This document shows, piece after piece, positions 16,124 to 24,243 of a stretch of DNA of 64,000 nucleotides. The notes under the pieces are model-generated. The model saw only the letters and a list, made by a program, of their open reading frames with translations, did no database searches and was not told the origin of the DNA. Within the stretch, counting starts at the first letter, position 1. Each line of letters opens with the position of its first letter. The translations under genes were made by a program, and so were the position numbers. The stretch comes from JAWVFK01 sp033856175. Lineage in GTDB: Bacteria > Actinomycetota > Thermoleophilia > Solirubrobacterales > 70-9. The stretch covers positions 1 through 64,000 of the forward strand of contig JAWVFK010000012.1 in NCBI GenBank assembly GCA_033856175.1. Direction: 5' to 3'.

Positions 16124-16879
16124 ATGGCGACGCGGCAAAGCGAGACGATGGAAGGCCGCAGGGCGGCGGAAAATCTGCCTGCGCGCTCGGTTCAGTTCGT
16201 CGAGCGGGTCGAGTCGACCGCCGCGCATGTCGACGACCTCGAGGCGGCGCGCATCGTCGTCCGCTTCCAGGGCGGCGACGCCGACGCCTTCGGCGAGCTC
16301 TACCGCCGCTACTTCGACCGCATCTACGGCTACCTCCGCGTCGCCCTGAAGGACTCGCACTCGGCCGAGGACGCGACCCAGCAGGTCTTCATGAACCTGC
16401 TCGAGGGATTGAAAGGCTACGAGCGGCGCGGCAAGCCCTTCGAGGCGTGGCTCTTCACGGTCGTCCGCAACTACGCGATCCGCCAGCTCCGCCGCGATGG
16501 CCGCGTCGACGTCGTCGACCCGACCGAGATCAGCGAGCAACGCGAACGCGACGGCCTCGAGACGCCGGTCGAGATGCCGGCCCTCTCCTGGCTCACCGAC
16601 ACCGACCTGCTGGTGCTGATCGAGCGCCTGCCCAGCGCCCAGCGCCAGGTGCTGGCGCTGCGTTACATGCTCGGCCTGCAGATGAACGAGATCGCCGAGG
16701 TCCTCGGCCACTCGCCCAACCACATCAGCGTCTTGCACTACCGCGCGCTCGGCTTCCTGCGGCAGCGCCTGACCGCGCTCGGCCGACAGCCGGCGAGGCG
16801 GGACAGCCGCGCCCGCACCCGCAGCGTCGTCCGCCACGCCCGCGTGCTGCGGCGACGGCGCTTCGCTCTTTCGCCGTAG
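16124..16879 (+). CDS. ECF-like RNA polymerase sigma factor
   Basis: 251 residues. Region 2 (FGELYRRYFDRIYGYLRVAL, then EDATQQVFMNLLEGL and FEAWLFTVVRNYAIRQL) and region 4 (RQVLALRYMLGLQMNEIAEV, then SPNHISVLHYRALGFLR) are clear. A 45-residue N-terminal extension and a very basic C-terminal tail are extra. No anti-sigma gene is adjacent. It lies 68 bases upstream of the giant surface-protein gene on the same strand, so it may drive that gene (inference). Confidence 0.88.
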   Translation: MATRQSETMEGRRAAENLPARSVQFVERVESTAAHVDDLEAARIVVRFQGGDADAFGELYRRYFDRIYGYLRVALKDSHSAEDATQQVFMNLLEGLKGYERRGKPFEAWLFTVVRNYAIRQLRRDGRVDVVDPTEISEQRERDGLETPVEMPALSWLTDTDLLVLIERLPSAQRQVLALRYMLGLQMNEIAEVLGHSPNHISVLHYRALGFLRQRLTALGRQPARRDSRARTRSVVRHARVLRRRRFALSP

Positions 16880-16947
16880 CGGCAAAAGCTTCTGGCGGCC
16901 GCCATTTCGTTGTCATAACGGCACCCGTGCCGGTCTTAATCAGGTGG

Positions 16948-19900
16948 ATGGGACGGAGCCGATCAGAGTCGCGGAAGCACCCTGGCGTCAAGGCGCGCCG
17001 GCGCGCGGTCGTCGCGACGCTGGCACTGCTGATAGCCGCTGCCGGCACCACACTCGCCCGCGCTGACGATCCGGTCCCGGTGCCGTCCGACCCGACGGCT
17101 GGCGCTGTGCCGGGCGGACCCGATACGCCGACAGCCCCCGTCGGCGCTCAAGATCTTCCTGTCGACCCTGCCGCGCCCCAGGCTTCGCCGGCCTGTACGT
17201 CGGCCTCGGGGACCGCTTCGAGTCCGTGCGACACCGAGTTCACCCCCGTGGCTCACGATGGCAGCGAAGTTGGTTGGTCGCTGCTGGCCGGGGCGAAGTA
17301 TGCCCCTGGGGGGCAGACGCCGAGCATGATCGCGCACTCGGCGACCTCGGTCGCCGACGACCTGTTCTCGGTGGCATTTGACGGCGCCCATCACGGCTTT
17401 GCCGGCGGGGCGCAGTGCGTGGACCCCTCCGCGTCGTTCGCCGACGTCAGCCTGGGCGCTCAGGGCACCAAGTGCGCGCAGCGAGTCCCGGTGCTCTACG
17501 AGTTCACCGAGTCGCCCGGACACCCGGCGACGTGGACGCAGATCCACCTGCCCGGCGGCGCGGGCGACCCGAGGGGCGAGCCCACGAAGGGGTTCATCGG
17601 CGCGATCGCGGTCATGTCCAACGGGGACTTCCTCGCGGTCGGTGGCAATGGCGAGTATCAGCGCCGCGAGCCCAACGCAGTTACCGAGGCGCCACCCGAT
17701 GTGGCTGCTGATCCAGCAGGCAGGGCGCGCGCCTGGGTCTATCGCCAGGATGGGCAATCGTGGTGCGAGCTTGGCCCCGGCAGTGCATGCGGGGATCTGC
17801 CTCCCGACGACGGCAACGGCCAGCGGATGGTCGCCCTGGACGCGCTGGCGTGCTCACCGCGCAACGAGGAGCTCTGCGTCGCGGGTGGCTACCGTCAACT
17901 GTGGACCTGGCGCAACGGGCGTTTCGTCAAGGGCTATAGCGACAAGAGCCCCGCGGCTGATGTCGAGCGGGCCCCGGGCGATACGGGCAGCCTCCACTTC
18001 CGGGTCCACGCGATTCGTTTCTTCCCGGGGTCGGACATTCCCGGTCTGCAGGCCGCCGCCGTCACCGCCGGATGCTGCTCGGGCGACTTGGCCCACGACT
18101 CCGCGCGCGTGCTGTTCTATGACGGCACGACATGGCACGAGCGCTTCTTCTTCGGTGATCCCCAACGGGGCGATGGATCGGGTCTGCCGGTGCGTCAAAC
18201 AATGCCTGACAGTTTCTATGACTTCGTCAGCGGCAGAGGCGGCACGACGTTGTCGGCGATCGCCACGCCAGGGGCCCGGGCTTCGGCACCGCCGGGCGCC
18301 GGGGCGGCCACCGATCCATCCTCGCGGATTACGACGAACGGTTTTAATGGAGTCCTACCGGAAAACGATGGTCCCGTACAGTCCACTAATCAACAAAATA
18401 TGGTGTTCACTCTCACCGGCACGGCAATAAAGGCGGGCACGGGTGGCTTTCAGCTTGCCTCCACCGGGGAGGGCGACTCGACCGGCGACCTCGCCAACGA
18501 AGGGTTGAATCCGAGCTTCTCGGGAGTGCGGTTGGTGTCAGGTGACGGTGATGCGGCGGGCACACCGCCGGTGAATCCCACGCAGAATGGGTCGCCGACG
18601 GCAGGCCCGGACGGCGTGATGGACTGGGCGGTGGGCGAGTTGACGGCGGGCAGCAATACGGGTGAGGGTGTGGCGTACACGACGACGCGCCGCGCCCCGC
18701 TCACGCCCAACCCGTTGGATTGCCCGGGAACCAGTCCCGGAGGGTTCCCTGTTGATCGCAGCGACCCAACGTCTGCGGTCAAATGCAAGCCGGTTCAGGA
18801 TCCGACGCAGGCGACGAAACAGACAGCTTCGCAGTCCCTGTTCAGCACGGGCGGCTATGCCCTCAACTCGTTCACGATGCTGGGAAGCACGGGCGTGGGC
18901 TGGGCGGTGGGGGACAAGGGAGCCATCGCGCGTCTGGGTGGGACCGGTGGCGTCGCATCGACGAGCAGCGAGCCATCGGCGCCGGCGTTGCGGGCATCGA
19001 GCGCCGCACGCCTGCCCGAGCGAGGGCCCTATGACGCGGTTCGGCCGTTGCCGGCGCAGGAAGCCAAAGCGGTGCCGAGCCTGCTCAGCCGGCCGCGCGA
19101 GCGGCTGGGTGCGCCGCGCTTCGTCGCGACGGGCACGCCCGAGCCGACGCGCCTGGGGCAGGGAGTGTCGGCGATCGTGATGAGCCGCGATGGCAGCGAG
19201 GGCTGGGCTACGGGCGGCGCGAACTCGCTGCTGTTTCACTATGACGGCTCGGCCTGGAAGCGGTGTGACAGCGACGGGATCGTCGGCGTGGTGCCCGCCG
19301 ATCCCGCCTGCGCGAGCCTGGCGCGCCTTCACCAGCAGCACGGATCCATCGTGACGATGGCGCGAGTGCCCTACGAGAACGACTCCGACCCCGCCAATGA
19401 CGACGAGTTCGAGGTGATTGCATTCAGCCGTCAGTACACGCCCACCCCTGGCGGGCCTTCTGGCGTCGGGGTCTTTCGTTACCGCGATGGGGCCTGGAGT
19501 ATCGACACGAAGACGTTTGCCGATCTCAGGGCTCAGAGCGTTGCCCAAGTGTCTTCGGTGGCATTCACCGGGCCCGACGACGGCTGGCTGGTCGATGGAG
19601 GTTCGGTGCCGAGCGTCTATCACTTTGATGGGGCAGGGCTAGTCAATTGCTCGCCGGCGAATCACGGCGATGCTCCGGCGTCGTGCGATGACAGGGCCAA
19701 GCGCCTTGGCTATTTGCTGCAGGGCTCGGGGGGCAGTGGAACCCGCAAGTTGACCACTATCGGCGAGCGCGTCTATCTGTATGGCGGTGTGATCAAGCTA
19801 GCGACAGGTGGCCTTACCTCGTCGGCGGCCCCGTCACCGGTGATCCTCTATCACGACCGCGGCTCTACGGGCGGTTGGCACGGCAACGCGGAGGGCACCG

Positions 19901-22900
19901 ATGGTGGCTATGACCCGGGCTCCTCGGTACAGGGCGAGGTCACCGGGCTCTCTGTGGTGCAGAGCGCGGACGGGGCGTTTTCGGGCTGGGCCATCGGCCA
20001 GTTCGGCTGGTCTTCCGGCGGGACTCCGCACGTTGCGACGATGCGACTCTCGCCGGGCGCCGAGCAGGCCGGCGTTGCCGCGAGAAATGGCGTCTGGTCG
20101 CTGGGTGCGCGCGATGACACGGCTTGGGAGTATCTACTGTCGCCCAGCCGCAGTCGGCTGCCGGGGACCGACACGTCGATCTCGGGGACCCGTGTGCCGC
20201 CGTCGGGGCATGTGATGACTCTCGACGCCAGCGGGAGGGCGGTATGGGCGCTCAGTGGCGCCCCGTTTGAATTCCCCCAAGCGCCGAGCTTGGCGTTTGA
20301 CCCTGGGCGGGGCAAGGGCGGGAGTTGGGGGTTGTTGCCGGCGCCATTCGCCCAGTTGGAATACCAAGCCGATGTCGGACAGGAAGCCATCGTCTGGACG
20401 ATCGCGCCGGACGGTCGTGGCGGCTCGTGGTGGGCGGTCGCCCCGACGCAGGCCAGCCAGGACATCACCTTCTATGACCTGACGACGACGCCGCCCAAAC
20501 CGGTCTTTGACGACGTGGCCCAGCCGGTGCGCGAGCGGGTCACGACGATCGCGCCGACACCCGAGGGTGGGCTGTGGGTTGGCACGGTGTCCAATGCCCT
20601 GTATCGCTACGACCGCTTGACGGGGTGGGATCGGATCGCGATTCGGGGCTGGGATCCAGGTCGTGTGGTGACGGTCGACTCGCCGGTGCGGGCGATCGCG
20701 GTCGGCCCCGATGGGACCGGCGTGGTCGTCGGCAAGGGCGGAAGGATCGCCGATATCTCCGGCGCTTCCGTGGTGCTCGATGCAGCCGCCGGTCTGGCGC
20801 CGCCGGCGTGCGCGGCCAACGCCGCGCCGTGTGGAACAGGTCGCGACCTGACGGCGGCGGCGGTTGCACCGGATGGCTCGGCGCTGGTTGGCGGCGAGGC
20901 GACGGTGCTGCTTTATCGTCCCGCCGGGGGACAGTTCGCCCGCATTTTTGGACCGTCGGAGATTGCGCCGAGCGCCGAGATCACGGGGATCGCCATGCCC
21001 ACGCCAGACAGGGCGTGGGTGGCGACCAACACGGGCCAGATCTTCGCCGGGCGCCTGGACGGCACGAGCTGGCATTGGGACGTCGAGGACGAGAGCCCCG
21101 ACGGCAGGAAGCTGTTGACGCTCGATGACAGCGGCGAGGCGCTACCGCTGAACGCGATCGCCGTCGACGCCGGCGGGCGTGGGTTTGCCGTCGGAGATCA
21201 CGGCGTGATCCTGCAGCGCGGCGAGTCTGGATGGCAGCGCCTTACTACTGGCTTTCTGGGCAATCTGCACTCGGTGGCACTGGCGCCCGGCGGCCTGGCG
21301 AAGGGTGCACTTGCCGGCGGAGAGGCCGGCGAGATCCTCACGCTCGTTGACGGGCGCTTCGAGCTTGCCAAGGGCACCGATCACTTCGAAGGCGTGCACA
21401 ACAGCAAGTACACGCCCAACGGCTCGCGGATGGTTGGCGTCGCGATCTTGCCGGGCGCCAAGGCTGGACAGGTCGAGGCCTGGGCGGCCTCCCAGGTCCC
21501 GACGGTGGCCAGCAACCGGACGCCGGAGCCAACAGCGCTCTACCACTACGCCAGCGACCCTTCCGAGCCGCTGCTGGATGCCAACGCCAGCCGTGCGCAG
21601 CCACTGCCCGATACTCCCGCGCCGAGTCCGGAGGAGGTCTCCTTCGCAGCGTTTGGCAAGTCAGAGTGCTCTTTTGCGTCACAGGGCGCGGGTGCCGGGG
21701 CATCTGCGTGTCCGGAGATGACCGGCACGGGACTGTCAAACGAGGTGATCGCGCGACAGATCGTCGAGCACCTGACCGCAAGCGCAGGGCAACCTGGCGC
21801 GCCGGGGTTCGCCGTCTACAGCGGCGATGTCAGCGACACGGCCAGCGGCTCGACCGACAACGGCGGCACCGCGATACCACCGTTCTCGTCGAGTCCGGCG
21901 CATCGGCGGTTTGCCGAGCTGATTGCAGACCCCTTAAATCGCGCCCACGTGCCCTTGTTCGCGGCGATCGGCGGGCAGGACACCTCCGCGGCAGGGGCTG
22001 GCTGTGGCCCTGGCTCGTCTGGGGGCCAGTGTCAGGCCTCGGGCAAGCCGGCGCCGGCGCTCAACACCGGCTGGCGTGAGGAGTTTGCGGGAATGCCGGC
22101 GCCGTGGGGCGGCGGTGAGGCGCCCGGCAAGCAGGGCGATCTGACGTTTGAGGGTGTGGGGTCGGTCAAGCCGCCGCCGGACACGGTCGTCGGGGTACCC
22201 ACGAACGGAACGGTCGCCACACCGGCCGACGGTACGACGGTCACGACGCTACCCACGGGTGGCGCCAACACCCACTACGCGGTCGAGGTCAGCCGGGCCG
22301 GCAAGCCGGTCGCCCGGATCGTCTTTGTCGATACCTCGCTGAAGTCGCTGGTCGTGGGCGAGGCCGATCAGCAGCCGCGCGAGTCGCAGACGAAGTGGCT
22401 GATCGACGTGCTCTGCGTCCCGGGGCAAGAAACGACGCCCGGCCAAAAGTGCACACGCGAGCCCACCGAGCAGGCTGTGGTGGTCTCCGAGACCCCCAGC
22501 TACAGCTACGGGCCGAGCGTCCCCAACGACACGCTCACCGACGGCAGCGTCTTTGAGGCGCTGCTGTTCAAGTACCACGCGAACATGGTGGTCTCGGGGC
22601 GCCTGGGATGGAATGGCCTCTATTACGCGACCGCTCCCGGCGTGCACGAGCCCTGCCCCGGTGGCAGCTACCCGAGCGCTGCGCCGGACCCAGGCACGCG
22701 GGTCCCGTGCTCGGCGACGAGCGGCGCCTCGTCATCGGCGCCCGATCCATCGAGCGCCGCGGGCCAGCTCGGCGATTCCTTACACGGACTCGGCGCGCCG
22801 GCGCCGCCGCAGCTCGATCCGACCGGGGCGGTGCAGAGCACCGGGGCGACCGGGCTGGTCCCGTTCGTGGTCGCCGCCTCGGCCGGTGGCCAATTTGGCC

Positions 22901-24189
22901 CGGCCGATCAGCCTTCGAGCGGTACGGCGAGCGAGGGCTACTGGCACGGCTACACGATCGTGCGCCTGGCGGCCGATGGCGACCCGGCCAAGACGATCGT
23001 CGAGCAACGTCCGGTCTTTGACTGGATCGGGTTAAGCGGCGGCAAGCACGTGCTTCGCCCCGGCCAGCGCCTCGCCTTCAAGGCCTATGGGCGCGAGCCG
23101 GTCGGCACAGAGGCCCCGATCCGCTACGACGAGATCTCAGGACCGGCGATAACCCATTGCTATGACCTCGTCCTTGCCGATCCGGAGAAGCCTTGGCTTG
23201 CCTTGGAGGCAAAGGACGCAAGCGATGAGCAGCTGGCTGGGGCACAGCTCGGCGGTTGCCCACAGAGATTCCTCGACTCCGGCTCCGCCTCCGCTCGGAA
23301 TGACAACGGCGCAGCTGCCACCGCGCCGAATGACAACGCCTCCAACCCCTGCGACCCCTACGTCTGCCTCGATCGCTCCGTCGGCACGATCGACTCCCAG
23401 AAAGGCGAGATCACCGCCGGCGACGGCAACCGCTCTCGCGTCTTTGCCCTCGCATTGCTCTCGGTCGCCGATAAGGCGACCAGCTATCCGATCTCCTTTG
23501 AGCCCCGGCCGAGCTTCACGCCTGAGCCACCGTCGCCGATAAATCCTCCTCCGCCTGCTCCTCCCGCTCCGCCTGGAACGACGCCTCCAGGCGCTGCTCC
23601 TCCTCCCAACATCCCGAGCCCTCCGGTTCCCCCGGCACCGCCGCTTGGCGCCAACCTGACCCCGACCGCTCCGCCTGCGGTGCCGCTGCCGCCGTCTAAC
23701 TCGACGCCGACGCTCAACCTCTTCACCTCGCCGACTTCGATCAGCGTCGCTCCGTCGCTCTCGCTCTTCCCACCGGCTCCGCCGGTGATCAATGTTGCGC
23801 CGCCTACTCCTGCACGACCCCGCCAGGAGGCTAAGAAGGCTGCGGTTCAGAGCTCGGGCTCGGAAGGGGACGGCGCCTCGTCACAGGCCCAGGACGCCAC
23901 AGGGGATCTCGCAACCGGCCGCGACGCCGCGCCCGGTGCCAGCGACATGACCCGGCACGATCCCAACGCCTTCCGCCGCCACGCCGCCACGCCGCCGGCC
24001 AGCTCCTTCACCCCGCTCGCTCATCACAGCCAACCCTCGGCCTGGGCGCGCGACCTCCAGTGGGGTGGGGGCCTGACGCTGATGGCACTTGTCCTCGCCT
24101 TCGGCTGGATCACCGCCCGCCCAACCCCAAAGCGCCGTGAGCCAGAGCTACCTGCTCCTGCCTACGCGCGGTTCCACCGGCGGCGCTGA
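16948..24189 (+). CDS. Giant secreted, membrane-anchored propeller protein with a degenerate phosphoesterase-like segment
   Basis: 2413 residues from ATG 16948; the frame is open further 5' but that overlaps the sigma gene. A signal peptide follows a basic N-terminus (RRAVVATLALLIAAAGTTLARA). Residues of about 60-1560 contain many YCF48/BNR-like units such as GWAVGDKGAIARLGG and GFAVGDHGVILQRGESGW, predicting one or more beta-propellers. Residues 1615-1900 follow the strand order of calcineurin-type phosphoesterases: YSGDVSD (about 1625), GGQD (1675-1678) where GNHD is expected, FVDTS, KWLIDVL, SETPSY, and VVSGRLGWN where GHxH is expected. Only the GDxxD-like motif is intact. A proline-rich linker and the C-terminal helix LTLMALVLAFGWI with a basic tail complete it. 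Role unknown, possibly adhesion or sensing. Confidence 0.75.
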   Translation: MGRSRSESRKHPGVKARRRAVVATLALLIAAAGTTLARADDPVPVPSDPTAGAVPGGPDTPTAPVGAQDLPVDPAAPQASPACTSASGTASSPCDTEFTPVAHDGSEVGWSLLAGAKYAPGGQTPSMIAHSATSVADDLFSVAFDGAHHGFAGGAQCVDPSASFADVSLGAQGTKCAQRVPVLYEFTESPGHPATWTQIHLPGGAGDPRGEPTKGFIGAIAVMSNGDFLAVGGNGEYQRREPNAVTEAPPDVAADPAGRARAWVYRQDGQSWCELGPGSACGDLPPDDGNGQRMVALDALACSPRNEELCVAGGYRQLWTWRNGRFVKGYSDKSPAADVERAPGDTGSLHFRVHAIRFFPGSDIPGLQAAAVTAGCCSGDLAHDSARVLFYDGTTWHERFFFGDPQRGDGSGLPVRQTMPDSFYDFVSGRGGTTLSAIATPGARASAPPGAGAATDPSSRITTNGFNGVLPENDGPVQSTNQQNMVFTLTGTAIKAGTGGFQLASTGEGDSTGDLANEGLNPSFSGVRLVSGDGDAAGTPPVNPTQNGSPTAGPDGVMDWAVGELTAGSNTGEGVAYTTTRRAPLTPNPLDCPGTSPGGFPVDRSDPTSAVKCKPVQDPTQATKQTASQSLFSTGGYALNSFTMLGSTGVGWAVGDKGAIARLGGTGGVASTSSEPSAPALRASSAARLPERGPYDAVRPLPAQEAKAVPSLLSRPRERLGAPRFVATGTPEPTRLGQGVSAIVMSRDGSEGWATGGANSLLFHYDGSAWKRCDSDGIVGVVPADPACASLARLHQQHGSIVTMARVPYENDSDPANDDEFEVIAFSRQYTPTPGGPSGVGVFRYRDGAWSIDTKTFADLRAQSVAQVSSVAFTGPDDGWLVDGGSVPSVYHFDGAGLVNCSPANHGDAPASCDDRAKRLGYLLQGSGGSGTRKLTTIGERVYLYGGVIKLATGGLTSSAAPSPVILYHDRGSTGGWHGNAEGTDGGYDPGSSVQGEVTGLSVVQSADGAFSGWAIGQFGWSSGGTPHVATMRLSPGAEQAGVAARNGVWSLGARDDTAWEYLLSPSRSRLPGTDTSISGTRVPPSGHVMTLDASGRAVWALSGAPFEFPQAPSLAFDPGRGKGGSWGLLPAPFAQLEYQADVGQEAIVWTIAPDGRGGSWWAVAPTQASQDITFYDLTTTPPKPVFDDVAQPVRERVTTIAPTPEGGLWVGTVSNALYRYDRLTGWDRIAIRGWDPGRVVTVDSPVRAIAVGPDGTGVVVGKGGRIADISGASVVLDAAAGLAPPACAANAAPCGTGRDLTAAAVAPDGSALVGGEATVLLYRPAGGQFARIFGPSEIAPSAEITGIAMPTPDRAWVATNTGQIFAGRLDGTSWHWDVEDESPDGRKLLTLDDSGEALPLNAIAVDAGGRGFAVGDHGVILQRGESGWQRLTTGFLGNLHSVALAPGGLAKGALAGGEAGEILTLVDGRFELAKGTDHFEGVHNSKYTPNGSRMVGVAILPGAKAGQVEAWAASQVPTVASNRTPEPTALYHYASDPSEPLLDANASRAQPLPDTPAPSPEEVSFAAFGKSECSFASQGAGAGASACPEMTGTGLSNEVIARQIVEHLTASAGQPGAPGFAVYSGDVSDTASGSTDNGGTAIPPFSSSPAHRRFAELIADPLNRAHVPLFAAIGGQDTSAAGAGCGPGSSGGQCQASGKPAPALNTGWREEFAGMPAPWGGGEAPGKQGDLTFEGVGSVKPPPDTVVGVPTNGTVATPADGTTVTTLPTGGANTHYAVEVSRAGKPVARIVFVDTSLKSLVVGEADQQPRESQTKWLIDVLCVPGQETTPGQKCTREPTEQAVVVSETPSYSYGPSVPNDTLTDGSVFEALLFKYHANMVVSGRLGWNGLYYATAPGVHEPCPGGSYPSAAPDPGTRVPCSATSGASSSAPDPSSAAGQLGDSLHGLGAPAPPQLDPTGAVQSTGATGLVPFVVAASAGGQFGPADQPSSGTASEGYWHGYTIVRLAADGDPAKTIVEQRPVFDWIGLSGGKHVLRPGQRLAFKAYGREPVGTEAPIRYDEISGPAITHCYDLVLADPEKPWLALEAKDASDEQLAGAQLGGCPQRFLDSGSASARNDNGAAATAPNDNASNPCDPYVCLDRSVGTIDSQKGEITAGDGNRSRVFALALLSVADKATSYPISFEPRPSFTPEPPSPINPPPPAPPAPPGTTPPGAAPPPNIPSPPVPPAPPLGANLTPTAPPAVPLPPSNSTPTLNLFTSPTSISVAPSLSLFPPAPPVINVAPPTPARPRQEAKKAAVQSSGSEGDGASSQAQDATGDLATGRDAAPGASDMTRHDPNAFRRHAATPPASSFTPLAHHSQPSAWARDLQWGGGLTLMALVLAFGWITARPTPKRREPELPAPAYARFHRRR
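23268..23301. repeat. REP-like imperfect inverted repeat inside the giant gene
   Basis: ATTCC (23268-23272) and GGAAT (23297-23301) flank a CTCC-rich loop, followed by ATGACAACG repeated at 23300 and 23329. The element encodes a low-complexity Ser/Ala/Asn insert in frame. It resembles short palindromic intergenic repeats of many bacteria. Confidence 0.35.
23621..24165 (+). repeat. Dispersed protein-coding repeat, copy B
   Basis: Matches 1-540 over the proline-rich linker and the membrane-anchor region, with a divergent spacer between. Confidence 0.85.
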
Positions 24190-24243
24190 AAGCCACATCC
24201 CCGTTCCGACCTGGGGACCCGATGGCGCGCCTCACGCTCGTGG

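Noticed and set aside
16447..16947. 5' extension of the giant gene over the sigma gene
   Set aside because: The extension is Arg/Pro-rich and overlaps a clear sigma factor. A signal peptide begins at 16948.
16948..24189. Sortase anchoring of the giant protein
   Set aside because: No LPXTG-like motif precedes the terminal helix; a plain membrane anchor is more likely.
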